Positions 8,418-16,016 of a stretch of 64,000 bases of DNA are shown here, one piece after another (position 1 is the first letter of the stretch; each line of letters begins with the position of its first letter). The position numbers were made by a program, and so were the translations under genes. Origin of the DNA: Chloroflexota bacterium (GTDB lineage: Bacteria; Chloroflexota; Anaerolineae; Anaerolineales; Anaerolineaceae); NCBI GenBank assembly GCA_021825925.1, contig JAKAFP010000003.1, positions 62,001 to 126,000 of the forward strand. Direction: 5' to 3'. The notes below the pieces were generated by a model. That model saw only the letters and a list, made by a program, of their open reading frames with translations, was not told where the DNA came from and ran no database searches.

Positions 8418-8942
8418 TTATTTCAAATAATTTTCTTTGATGCTGTTCAAGTGATGCAGTTCGTGACCTGGGGTGAGCCAGGCCAAGGCGCGAACGCTGA
8501 CATTGTTGCCCTTGACCAACCCTGAGCGGGTAAGAGCCTGATCATCAAAGCTGTTGAACAGGGTCAGAGTGGCCTGACGAATGGCAGTGTATTCGCCCAT
8601 GATGTCTTCGATCGAACGCAGGTTCACGCCTGAATACTTGACATACAGATCCTGATCAAGCGGGAAGAGTTCAGTGGGGTCATTGCGGGCGAAGCGCATG
8701 GCGCGATAGCTGAACGCTCGTTCTGTATCCATGATGTGGCTGAGGATCTCCTTGACCGTCCATTCACCGGGGGCGCAGGGCACGTCCAGGTTATCGTGGG
8801 GTAGAGAGTTGATTAATTCATAGGCCATGACCTGATTCTTTATCAGATGATTCATTGGGTCGCCATCATCCGGCAGCAGGTCGAGGTACATGATGGCATA
8901 AGGGGCGTATTCGCCAGGTTGGGGTTTGGGGATGGATAACAT
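8418..8942 (-). CDS. DinB-like metal-dependent protein (DinB_2 family)
   Basis: 174 aa, four-helix-bundle family. The three metal-ligand histidines expected of DinB/YfiT-like proteins are visible: one in EWTVKEILSHIMDTERAF (about residue 70) and two in TPGHELHHLNSI near the C-terminus. Members of this superfamily are often thiol-S-transferases or stress proteins using bacillithiol, mycothiol or other thiols; the substrate here cannot be read from the sequence. The ATG has TTGGAG upstream. Convergent with hom, followed upstream by a RAYT transposase gene on the same strand. Confidence 0.82.
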   Translation of the reverse strand: MLSIPKPQPGEYAPYAIMYLDLLPDDGDPMNHLIKNQVMAYELINSLPHDNLDVPCAPGEWTVKEILSHIMDTERAFSYRAMRFARNDPTELFPLDQDLYVKYSGVNLRSIEDIMGEYTAIRQATLTLFNSFDDQALTRSGLVKGNNVSVRALAWLTPGHELHHLNSIKENYLK

Positions 8943-8969
8943 AGATATTCTCCAATCAGTAGAGTGTAA

Positions 8970-9518
8970 TTAATGATTTTCCGAATCAATTTCCCAATTA
9001 AGTGGGTTTGAGTCTATGTAATTTGCTATATTATCATAATCTTTTTCGGAGTTGATTATATGCTCATAGTTGTTGCGCTGCCAGAGAGGGGAACCTGGTG
9101 TGTTTCGGAGCAAATTAATGTTTTTAGTCACCGCGGATTTAAATGAACGCACTATTGTGGGTAATGAGTTTGGGGCCATCTCACCAAAACGTCGTTCAGA
9201 CGTTGGGGCACAGCGCGCTGTGCCCCAACCATTTTCACCATTAATCCAAATAATGCCATGGATATGGTTTGGCATCACCACAAATTCATCTTCCAATAAT
9301 TCAACATTTGGGCGCAATTTTTCTGTTCGGAACCATTCCGCATAAACGATCTTTCCAAAATCGTTTAGTTTCATTTCTCCATTCATTACCTCCCCAAATA
9401 AACATCTTCTGCCGTGGGTAACCATGGCGATAAAATACCCTCCCTCCGCGGCATAATCGTACCCCACAAGGCGGATGGAACGACGATGGTGGTGTTTCTT
9501 ACCGGTGTCGTTTACCAT
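8970..9518 (-). CDS. REP-associated tyrosine transposase (RAYT, IS200/IS605 Y1-type)
   Basis: 182 aa from the ATG at 9518 (GGA upstream; TTG at 9545 or ATG at 9536 would lengthen it). The HUH motif reads VVMPNHIHGIIWI, the family hallmark, and the C-terminal helix has YEHIINSEKDYDNIANYIDSNP, which should supply the catalytic Tyr. RAYTs bind and nick REP palindromes as single strands. Uniquely, a perfect 28-bp palindrome (9202-9229) lies in frame directly after HIHGIIWIN, translated as GWGTARCAPT. The second RAYT at 14275-14814 is about two-thirds identical by eye and carries a different palindrome at the same codon phase. No flanking inverted repeats of an IS were found. Confidence 0.88.
   Translation of the reverse strand: MVNDTGKKHHHRRSIRLVGYDYAAEGGYFIAMVTHGRRCLFGEVMNGEMKLNDFGKIVYAEWFRTEKLRPNVELLEDEFVVMPNHIHGIIWINGENGWGTARCAPTSERRFGEMAPNSLPTIVRSFKSAVTKNINLLRNTPGSPLWQRNNYEHIINSEKDYDNIANYIDSNPLNWEIDSENH
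9202..9229. repeat. Perfect 28-bp REP-like palindrome inside the RAYT gene
   Basis: Fully symmetric around 9215/9216; each half reads GTTGGGGCACAGCG from the outside in. The outer 10 bp are the same as the arms of the 63-bp element at 4264-4326. It is translated in frame (GWGTARCAPT), in the linker after the HUH motif. Confidence 0.9.
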
Positions 9519-9680
9519 AGAATTGCATCCAATCATTGAAGACAAATTACCAAAAATTATTGTATATCAAACCGACTGCCGTTTGTGGTTTTCACAACAT
9601 TATGTCAACTAACAGACTTAAACGGACGAAGTCATACACAAAAGGATTCAAATATCTTTGATTTTTTTCCACGTTAACCA

Positions 9681-9704
9681 CAAAGTCCCCAAAAGGGGAC
9701 TTTG
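9681..9704 (-). terminator. Hairpin behind the DUF1508 gene
   Basis: Perfect 10-bp stem CAAAGTCCCC (9681-9690) / GGGGACTTTG (9695-9704), AAAA loop, 22 bp past the DUF1508 stop codon. No uninterrupted T tract follows directly (a T/A-rich stretch begins about 10 bases later on the minus strand), so the terminator role is likely but not textbook. Confidence 0.55.
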
Positions 9705-9726
9705 CTCATTCTTACGTGTGAATAAA

Positions 9727-10053
9727 CTATTCTTTTACTTCAGCCGTGGGGGCGATCTTCTTGACGACGGCAATGCCGTCTTCCATGGCACTCTTGGAGG
9801 AGTATTCTTCACTCTTGCCAATCACCTGTCCGTTGGCGGCTACCAGGTGGAAGAAATCCTGTCCTTTTTTGGAGACTTCGCGGTGATAGTGCGCATCCAC
9901 TTGTGAATTCTTCTTGACGGATTCGATGCCATCCAGGGCGCTTTGTTTCTGTTTGTACAATTCACTGGTTAAAACGGTTTCGTGATTACCTGCCTTCAGA
10001 TTGAAGAAAAACTGTCCATCTTTTGCTGTATCGAGCTTAAAATATCCGGCCAT
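9727..10053 (-). CDS. DUF1508 (YegP-like) protein with two repeats
   Basis: 108-aa soluble protein built of two tandem copies of the about 50-residue DUF1508/YegP unit: KDGQFFFNLKAGNHETVLTSELY with SALDGIESVKKNS, then KKGQDFFHLVAANGQVIGKSEEY with SAMEDGIAVVKKIAP. The family is widespread, small and of unknown function, often linked to stress growth. The start at 10053 (MAGYFKL) follows AAAGGATTAAAA; an ATG five codons upstream is less likely. Isolated gene with a hairpin at its 3' end. Confidence 0.85.
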   Translation of the reverse strand: MAGYFKLDTAKDGQFFFNLKAGNHETVLTSELYKQKQSALDGIESVKKNSQVDAHYHREVSKKGQDFFHLVAANGQVIGKSEEYSSKSAMEDGIAVVKKIAPTAEVKE

Positions 10054-10068
10054 TTTTAATCCTTTCAT

Positions 10069-10477
10069 CAGTAATTTGTATAATCATTATAGTACGCGAT
10101 TGGATAGAGTGGGTAAAAATTGTTGGCTTTTTCCAAAGATCAAACTCCCATTTTAGGTTTTCCATCACATCCACGAGAACTTGTTCTCCATCTATATCAC
10201 TATAACCTTAAAATAGACTCTTCAATATTCTGTGACACATTTCAATGGTCATCGCGGGTTCGTTGTTGTGTGTGACGAGCTTGAAAAAGAATTTCAAGTC
10301 TGATGATTCCTTGAGAGAATAGTGTGCCATATAAAGACCATTTCTTTATGGCTAAACGATTGGTGGGTAAGAATAACCGAAACGAGAAAGCGTCGCAAGG
10401 TGGATGCACTCGGATAAAAAAAGTAAATCCGGTTTTTTGCCACCATGACTGATAATCTGTGTTAATTGAAACCAGGT
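10069..10477. other. Non-coding stretch without recognised genes
   Basis: About 410 bp between the DUF1508 gene and the nuclease-like gene. A 79-codon minus-strand frame (10242-10481) is present but has no good ribosome site, an odd composition and no family resemblance, so it is not called. I see no tRNA, clear hairpin terminator or repeat here. Confidence 0.5.
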
Positions 10478-11911
10478 TCAAGACAATAATTGGTTGAATT
10501 TTGATTGAAGAAATTGGAACTCAAGACTTTCACTTTCATGCGTCTTTTCAACCGCCAATTGTTTCAAATCGGAATCGCCCAGCACAAGGATGTAACATCC
10601 GGAATGGCGAACGATATTCTTACATTTTTCCAGAGACTTCTGTTTATCCTCAACTCCACGGCAAACCAAAATCCCCACCGTACCCCGGGTGGGTGAAAGA
10701 TCAGCACAAAGGTGTTCAAGATCCAGTTCCTCAGATTTACAGGTGAAATTCCTGCACTCCACAATGAGATCAATTGAGCCATGATTCAATGCCAGCCAGG
10801 AGAAAAATCCTGTTTGTGCAATATTTAAATAGGCTATTTTTCTCTTTTTTTGACCTAGATGAAGTGTTTGCTTTTCAACGGGGTTGACCAAAGCAGGATA
10901 GAAGAGAGCGGAAAGGAACGCCTCAATAGATCTTGCATATCGGTCAGAATCATCCTCGCCTGGCCGACAAGCTAAAACCTCTGCAACAAGTGACATCCAA
11001 TCCGGGATGGGAGTGCCAATTTTTTTAGCGAGTTCCTGATGACTAAGAGGTGGTTTGATTTTGTTTTGTTTATCACTCCGGTACTGATCAAGAATTGTCG
11101 GGAAGGCTTGAGTGATCTTGACAACATTTGCCTTGCCTGTTCCATATTTCTTTTTTAATAATTTTGACTGTACACGCCTGTTGCCGTTTTTAAAGACTTC
11201 CACCAGTTCTGAATTCTCGCTTAATTCTTTTTGCCTGAGGAATTCCAAAACATAATTTCTGTAATATTCCGAGACATTGTATTCCATCTTTCTTCTGACA
11301 ATGGCCTTGGGAACCAATAACAATTTACGGCCTTTCACCTTTGGCAGTTCTACGAATTTCGTTTCCCACTGCATGCTGGCAGGATTCCAGATCGGCCCAG
11401 AAGGAATATGCCCGGCCAATGGAATTCCGTAATACCTCGCGCGGTCCTGGGTGTACCGGATCAATTGGTCGCGAATAATATTGGTGGTCATGTCTGAGAT
11501 CCTGTCAAAAGAAATTCCATCAATCATCAGCAAAGAGTCTTCAAGGTCTTCGATCAAACCACTTTTCAATGCTTTGCTTGTACTCAACAACCACCAAACT
11601 TTGTCTGATGATATTTTTCCGAGGCCTGTTCCTTTTGCGATTCCCTTGGATAACCCCAGGTGCGTTTCGTTTGGCTCGTGCAATTCACTCAGCATGTATT
11701 TACTAATTTCTTCTTTATCAGCCAAAATTGCACTTATGACCATATGGAAGAATTGTTGAATGGTATCAATACATTCTTCGGCCCACTGAGCCTTGATCAA
11801 GCGCAAGGCGCTGGGATCAACAAATATTTTTGTGTCATCAACAGTGTCAATATCAACGAAATCAAGCGATGGCTGCGCAAGGTTGAGATGAAAATACTCT
11901 GATATTCTCAT
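10478..11911 (-). CDS. Restriction-endonuclease-like (PD-(D/E)XK fold) protein with altered active site
   Basis: 477 aa. The N-terminal two-thirds resemble a defence-island family (opening with LDFVDIDTVDDTKIFVDPSAL). The C-terminal 110 residues match the nuclease-like core I remember as R-I-D-I...GFF...VECKNY...PELDQL...GILVCR...DDDL. Here they read KRKIAYLNIAQTGFFSW, LIVECRNF, LDLEHL, GTVGILVCRG and LGDSDLKQL. The Asp of the first motif is replaced (KIAY) and the E-x-K Lys is Arg (ECR), so catalysis may be lost or changed. The ATG at 11911 has GGGG upstream. No methylase or partner gene is adjacent; AT-rich flanks and RAYTs nearby suggest an accessory island. Function is unproven. Confidence 0.6.
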   Translation of the reverse strand: MRISEYFHLNLAQPSLDFVDIDTVDDTKIFVDPSALRLIKAQWAEECIDTIQQFFHMVISAILADKEEISKYMLSELHEPNETHLGLSKGIAKGTGLGKISSDKVWWLLSTSKALKSGLIEDLEDSLLMIDGISFDRISDMTTNIIRDQLIRYTQDRARYYGIPLAGHIPSGPIWNPASMQWETKFVELPKVKGRKLLLVPKAIVRRKMEYNVSEYYRNYVLEFLRQKELSENSELVEVFKNGNRRVQSKLLKKKYGTGKANVVKITQAFPTILDQYRSDKQNKIKPPLSHQELAKKIGTPIPDWMSLVAEVLACRPGEDDSDRYARSIEAFLSALFYPALVNPVEKQTLHLGQKKRKIAYLNIAQTGFFSWLALNHGSIDLIVECRNFTCKSEELDLEHLCADLSPTRGTVGILVCRGVEDKQKSLEKCKNIVRHSGCYILVLGDSDLKQLAVEKTHESESLEFQFLQSKFNQLLS

Positions 11912-12276
11912 AATTACACCCCATTACTCTTTCAAATCTATAGACACGGCTGGGCAAGTCAAAAGGGATCAATTCATCGAATTGAATACAACCACCGATA
12001 ATGCTCCCCCTCCTATTTATCGCTGAATCACTTTTCATTATAGTCAAATAAAAAAATAAATAAATCCCCTATTTTTTTTGGATCTGTCAGGCAAACCTTT
12101 ATTGGCTAAGCCTTATGAATGTCAGCAAATGGAATGACAGGGCGATAAAATCAATTCTTCTATCATTTCATCCCGGTTTTTGGGTTCGACTCACTGCCCA
12201 GGATTTCAACGAACAATATTTCCATATTAAAACCTCTTCTGCAAAGTGCTAGAATGAAAGCAGGAGACTAAATCTC
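11912..12276. other. AT-rich divergent gap
   Basis: About 365 bp between the divergent nuclease-like gene and the DUF4404 gene. It must contain both promoters, but no pair of boxes is convincing. No RNA gene, repeat or credible ORF is seen (a 61-codon minus frame at 11862-12047 overlaps the nuclease gene and is a shadow). Confidence 0.45.
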
Positions 12277-12549
12277 ATGGATAAAAACGAGCTGCACGAT
12301 CTTTTGAATCAACTTCATGAAGAGATCAGTAACACCAAAGAGGTTGATGAAAAGGGCTTGGCCCTGCTCAGAGACCTCGAGGCGGATATCACTGCGCTGC
12401 TTGAGCGTTCAGACGAAACCCTGGAGCCCGTTCACCCCACCATTTTCAAGACCATGAAAGAAACCATCATCCATTTTGAGGTAACCCACCCCACACTGAC
12501 GGAACAGGTGGCGAAGATCTCCGAGATCCTGAGCGGCGCGGGTATTTAA
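12277..12549 (+). CDS. DUF4404 family small protein
   Basis: 90 aa, soluble, helical and acidic. The layout ELHDLLNQLHEEISNTKEVDEKGLALLRDLEADITALLE, then a C-terminal block MKETIIHFEVTHPTLTEQVAKISEILSGAGI, fits DUF4404, a small family of unknown function typified by the F-E-x-x-H-P-T-L motif. The start has AGGAG about a dozen bases upstream. Short single-gene unit followed by a palindromic element and a terminator. Confidence 0.8.
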   Translation: MDKNELHDLLNQLHEEISNTKEVDEKGLALLRDLEADITALLERSDETLEPVHPTIFKTMKETIIHFEVTHPTLTEQVAKISEILSGAGI

Positions 12550-12603
12550 AAATAGGGTTGGTTCGGGTGTTGAACCCACCGAATAAGGAGTAATAGAAAT
12601 CAT

Positions 12604-12662
12604 AGACCCCCGCGGTTTTATTAAGGATGTTTTAGCTCAAATCATCAAAACCGCGGGGGTCT
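12604..12662. repeat. 59-bp imperfect palindrome
   Basis: Perfect 16-bp arms AGACCCCCGCGGTTTT (12604-12619) and its complement at 12647-12662. The interior (12626-12646) is itself an imperfect palindrome centred on AGCT, with a 6-bp bulge on the left side. It could fold almost completely in either strand. Size and symmetry fit a MITE or REP-type element; there is no coding capacity. Confidence 0.75.
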
Positions 12663-12677
12663 GACCTAAAGGCGCGT

Positions 12678-12709
12678 GGTGCATCCCACAAAAAGGGATG
12701 CACCTTTTT
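12678..12709 (+). terminator. Rho-independent terminator after DUF4404
   Basis: Stem GGTGCATCCC (12678-12687) / GGGATGCACC (12695-12704) with an ACAAAAA loop, followed by TTTTTA on the plus strand; it lies between convergent genes. Confidence 0.85.
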
Positions 12710-12735
12710 ATCAATGATCTATTTGGCTTGTTCCT

Positions 12736-13194
12736 TTACTTCACCAAAAACACGATCTTTGTGAGCAGCTCGCTTTCCGCCACTTCCATGGGGGAATTGA
12801 GATAAAACTCGTAAACCACCCCCGTGGGGACGTACCCCTGGGAAGTCATCCATTCGGTCATTGCGTTATAAACACCTTCCATCTGGGTATATGGCCCCTT
12901 GTGGACCGTTGAAACCTGTTTACCGGCGGGGATGCTGCCTGCCTTGATCTCGCCCTTGCCCGCCAATGGCTTTGAAACGGGGATGCCCATTTCGACATCC
13001 AGGTGCTCCATATCCATGTTGTAATAACAGGCGAAGACAGATCCGACCGGGGTCTCACCCAATTCCTCCAGGTATCGGATCACCGCCATAAAAGCATGTC
13101 CGAGCTCCTGCTGTAAACTGGCCATGTTGGTGGTTTTGCGAATGGAAATGACGGGTTGTTCTTGTTGTTCGGTAAATTCAAATTGGTTGTTCAT
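12736..13194 (-). CDS. GyrI-like/AraC-effector-type small-molecule-binding protein
   Basis: 152 aa from the ATG at 13194, which follows GGAGG by eight bases; an upstream extension to 13245 lacks a ribosome site. The pattern VGSVFACYYNMDMEHLDVEMGIPV, AGSIPAGKQVSTVHKGPYTQMEGVYNAMTEWMTSQGY and VYEFYLNSPMEVAESELLTKIVFLV is that of the GyrI-like (SHS2/BacA effector) domain, which binds small hydrophobic or cationic ligands and can act alone or fused to AraC/MerR regulators. It follows a WYL regulator gene by 78 bp on the same strand, so the two may form a sensing pair. Confidence 0.85.
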   Translation of the reverse strand: MNNQFEFTEQQEQPVISIRKTTNMASLQQELGHAFMAVIRYLEELGETPVGSVFACYYNMDMEHLDVEMGIPVSKPLAGKGEIKAGSIPAGKQVSTVHKGPYTQMEGVYNAMTEWMTSQGYVPTGVVYEFYLNSPMEVAESELLTKIVFLVK

Positions 13195-13272
13195 AAAAAG
13201 TGCCTCCATTAGTTTTTGATAACTAAAGTATGGCACGCATAACATGACACCAGTATGTCGTGTTACATAGAA

Positions 13273-14208
13273 TTATGAAGCGTAAATTTGAGAGATCTCG
13301 GCAGCAATCTCGGCCAGTTGCTTGCGGATGTGAGGCGGGCTGAGCACTTCCACCCCCGCGCCAAAGCTCAAAAGCAGTCCCAGCACGCCGCGGTTTTCGG
13401 GCAGCGTGGTCTTGACGATGATCTTTCCGTCGCGCCGGCTGTCTATGCCCTCTCTGAAAAACTCCTCAACGATGCTTTCAAGTTCTTCGATGAAAGCCAG
13501 TTCGAGTTCCACCGGTTCGCCCATCTGGTTCAGCACTCGCTGATCAGGCAGGGGCTGGGGCGAGACCTGCCGGGGGGCAAATGACTCCTCAAGTGCAGCG
13601 AGGTCGGTCAGCCTTGAGACCCGAAAATGCCTGAAACTGTTGCGCAGCGTGCACCAGGCGTAGAGATACCAGTTTTGAGCCTTGAGCACCAGCGAATAAG
13701 GTTCCACTCTCCGCCGGGTTTTGACGCCGGCCGAATCATTGTAGACGAACTCCAGCAGCCTGGCGTTCTCAATGGCAGACAGGATCACGGCCAGCTTTTC
13801 GCGCGTGGCGGCGTCATCCTGCCAGGGGGAGAGGTCAATGACGATACGGTTGAGTTTTTGGTCGAGAGTTTCTAGTTGAGGGGAGGTGAGCGAATGCTTC
13901 AGCTTGTCCATCAACACCGTGTGTGTGCGGGTGTTGACGGCCCCGTCAATGCCCTGCAGGGTTGAGATCACCGCCGCCATTTCGTCAGCGGTCAGCACGC
14001 TTTTATCCATGCGGTAGCCCTCGGCGATGCCGATGCCGCCGTTCGCGCCCTGGTAGGTGACAATGGGGATACCTGCCTGGTTGATCGCCTCAATATCACG
14101 CAGGATGGTGCGCACAGAGACCTCAAATTTTTCAGCGAGGTCTTTGGCCTGCACACGTTCCTTGGCAAGCAGCGTCACCAAAATGGCCACCAGTCGGTCA
14201 ATTTTCAA
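13273..14208 (-). CDS. YafY-type transcriptional regulator (HTH-11 plus WYL domain)
   Basis: 311 aa. N-terminal DeoR/HTH-11 winged helix (residues 1-55: LLAKERVQAKDLAEKFEVSVRTILRDIEAINQAGIPIVTYQGANGG), WYL domain about 145-220 (LEFVYNDSAGVKTRRRVEPYSLVLKAQNWYLYAWC...FRHFRVSRL) and a WCX-like C-terminal extension. WYL domains bind nucleotides or nucleic acid and regulate stress or defence genes. The start codon is TTG at 14208, with GGGTGG upstream. Upstream partner of the GyrI-like gene; position between two RAYT genes and near the nuclease-like gene suggests accessory regulation. Confidence 0.9.
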   Translation of the reverse strand: MKIDRLVAILVTLLAKERVQAKDLAEKFEVSVRTILRDIEAINQAGIPIVTYQGANGGIGIAEGYRMDKSVLTADEMAAVISTLQGIDGAVNTRTHTVLMDKLKHSLTSPQLETLDQKLNRIVIDLSPWQDDAATREKLAVILSAIENARLLEFVYNDSAGVKTRRRVEPYSLVLKAQNWYLYAWCTLRNSFRHFRVSRLTDLAALEESFAPRQVSPQPLPDQRVLNQMGEPVELELAFIEELESIVEEFFREGIDSRRDGKIIVKTTLPENRGVLGLLLSFGAGVEVLSPPHIRKQLAEIAAEISQIYAS

Positions 14209-14274
14209 TCGTCCACCCCGTGGAGAGAATTTGTGTTAATTGGAATATAGCATGAGTTGAGAGATTGGGGGAGA

Positions 14275-14814
14275 TTATTGATTCTCAGAATCCGCATGCC
14301 AATTAGCGGGATTTGAATAGATATAGTTGGCAATATTGTAGTAATCTCGTTCAGAGTTAATAATGTGTTCATAGTAATTGCGTTGCCAGACAGGTTGATT
14401 TGGTGTTTTACGAAGAATATTGATTTGTTTGGTTATGGTTGATTTGAACAAACGAACAATTGTTGGAATTGAATTCGAAACCGGTTTCTGAAATCGTTCA
14501 ATCGTAGGGGTTCGTTGCAACGAACCCCTACCATGAGATTCATTAATCCAAATAATGCCGTGGATATGGTTCGGCATAACCACAAATTCATCTTCCAATA
14601 ATTCAATATTTGGACGCAATTGTGCCGTTCTGAACCATTCCTGCCAAACTGTTTTCCCGAATTCGTTCAAACGAATTTCACCCTTCACAACCTCGCCAAA
14701 CAAACACACCCTGCCTTGCGTGACGATGGTGATGTAATATCCACCCTGCGCGGAATAATCGTGATCCGCGAGACGGATGGAACGGCGGTGGTGTAAAACA
14801 AGATCATCTTTCAT
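14275..14814 (-). CDS. REP-associated tyrosine transposase (RAYT), second copy
   Basis: 179 aa from the ATG at 14814 (GGGGA upstream); an in-frame ATG at 14835 would add seven residues. The HUH motif is VVMPNHIHGIIWI, preceded by ELLEDEF, and the C-terminus has YEHIINSERDYYNIANYIYSNPANWHADSEN. Colinear with the RAYT at 8970-9518 over its full length without gaps beyond a few residues. Immediately after HIHGIIWIN it carries a perfect 28-bp palindrome (14504-14531), translated as GRGSLQRTPT. The gene is intact and may be active on REP hairpins of this genome. Confidence 0.88.
   Translation of the reverse strand: MKDDLVLHHRRSIRLADHDYSAQGGYYITIVTQGRVCLFGEVVKGEIRLNEFGKTVWQEWFRTAQLRPNIELLEDEFVVMPNHIHGIIWINESHGRGSLQRTPTIERFQKPVSNSIPTIVRLFKSTITKQINILRKTPNQPVWQRNYYEHIINSERDYYNIANYIYSNPANWHADSENQ
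14504..14531. repeat. Perfect 28-bp REP-like palindrome inside the second RAYT gene
   Basis: Symmetric around 14517/14518; each half reads GTAGGGGTTCGTTG from the outside in. Same length, same codon phase and same place in the protein as the palindrome at 9202-9229, but different inner sequence. Both share the outer pattern GT(A/T)GGGG. Confidence 0.9.
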
Positions 14815-14910
14815 ATAGTCCCCAATGATATTCATTCTATAACATTATTGCCGTGTAAATAACAGCTTTTTCCGCCTTTCTCACCCTAAAAATCCGTGGT
14901 ATCCTTATGT

Positions 14911-15021
14911 CGCGCCCGGATGGGACCGGCGCGGCAGAGCCCTGCGAACCCCGTCAGGTCCGAGAGGAAGCAGCGGTAAGGAGGTATCTCTGGGCGCCGC
15001 CGGCAAACCTGTCCGGGCGCA
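14911..15021 (+). ncRNA. ffs: Signal recognition particle RNA, small bacterial (4.5S) type
   Basis: The conserved SRP domain IV is plain: GAACCCCGTCAGGTCCGAGA, then GGAAGCAGCGGTAAG, with the GAGA tetraloop-side and AGCAG internal loop that bind Ffh. The ends pair as GCGCCCGGA (14912-14920) with TCCGGGCGC (15012-15020), giving a hairpin RNA of about 110 nt without an Alu domain. It guides Ffh-bound nascent chains to FtsY at the membrane. Exact ends are estimated from the closing stem. A methyltransferase gene follows 25 bp later. Confidence 0.95.
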
Positions 15022-15045
15022 CTTTAAACCCCCGAGAGACAACAC

Positions 15046-15936
15046 ATGACCACAACACCCCCCGTTTGCAGTTATGAAGGTTCAGATTACCAGGATTCCT
15101 TCTGGGAAAAGGGCGGACGTGCCTACGAAGACGCCTGCGAAGCCCTGGCCCTCAAGAAACTATTGCCCGCCCGCGGAGCGCATCTGCTGGAACTGGGCGC
15201 CGGCGCCGGCCGCAACACGCCGCGCTACACCGGCTACGAAAAGATCACCCTGCTCGATTACTCCCGCACTCAGTTGGAACAGGCGCGTGCCCGCTTGGGC
15301 AGCAACCCCAACCTGCGCTTCGTCGCCGCGGATGTCTACCGCCTGCCCTTCGTGGAAGGTGCCTTTGACGGCGCCACCATGATCCGCACCCTGCACCACA
15401 TGGCAGATGCCCCCGCTGCGCTGGCCCAGGTAAGACGCGTACTGGCCGAGAACGCCACCTTCATTCTGGAATACGCCAATAAGCGCAACCTCAAATCCAT
15501 GCTGCGTTATTTGTTGGGCAAGCAAAAATGGTCCCCCTACACCGCCGAACCGGTGGAATACCTTGAACTGAACTTCGACTTCCACCCCGCCGCCATCCGC
15601 GCATGGATGAAAGAGGCCGGGTTCCGCATTGAACACACCATCACCGTCAGTCACTTCAGGCTGGGATTCTTGAAGCGGGCAATCCCCACCGGTCTGCTGG
15701 CCGGGTTGGACAGCCTCGCCGGGCTCACCGGTCCGCTCTGGCAGCTCAGTCCGAGTGTGTTCACACGCTCAACAGCCCTGGGCAGCACTCCTGCCGCAAA
15801 TGGGTTCTATTGTTGCCCCGCCTGCCGCGAACCGCTGGAGGATACGCCTCCGCTGATCCGCTGCCCGAAGTGCGAACGCACTTATTCGGTTAAAGACGGG
15901 ATCTATGATTTTCGGTTGGATGTAAATCCTTCGTAA
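15046..15936 (+). CDS. SAM-dependent class I methyltransferase with C-terminal zinc-ribbon
   Basis: 296 aa. Motif I is LLELGAGAGRNTPRY (about residues 47-61), motif II LLDYSRTQLEQAR, and motif IV region VAADVYRLPFVEGAFDGATMIRTLHHM, as in Methyltransf_11 enzymes. The last 45 residues hold two CxxC pairs (CCPACREPLE and IRCPKCERTYSVKDGIYDF), a Trm112-like zinc ribbon that is here fused rather than a separate subunit. The substrate is unknown; such enzymes modify tRNA, quinones or small metabolites. Sits between the SRP RNA and the helicase gene on the same strand. Confidence 0.85.
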   Translation: MTTTPPVCSYEGSDYQDSFWEKGGRAYEDACEALALKKLLPARGAHLLELGAGAGRNTPRYTGYEKITLLDYSRTQLEQARARLGSNPNLRFVAADVYRLPFVEGAFDGATMIRTLHHMADAPAALAQVRRVLAENATFILEYANKRNLKSMLRYLLGKQKWSPYTAEPVEYLELNFDFHPAAIRAWMKEAGFRIEHTITVSHFRLGFLKRAIPTGLLAGLDSLAGLTGPLWQLSPSVFTRSTALGSTPAANGFYCCPACREPLEDTPPLIRCPKCERTYSVKDGIYDFRLDVNPS

Positions 15937-16016
15937 ACCACGAAAGCCAATACCTCTCACTTCGTTCGGGTACGCAAAAACCGCGAATACACGAAAAAGA
16001 AAGAACTAAACTTTTA

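Noticed and set aside
10242-10481. 79-codon minus-strand frame in the gap behind the nuclease-like gene
   Set aside because: No ribosome site, overlaps the stop of the nuclease-like gene, no family look; treated as non-coding.
8970-14835. Intact composite transposon bounded by the two RAYT genes
   Set aside because: RAYTs do not mobilise flanked cargo as composite units, both genes point the same way and no terminal repeats or target duplications are visible.
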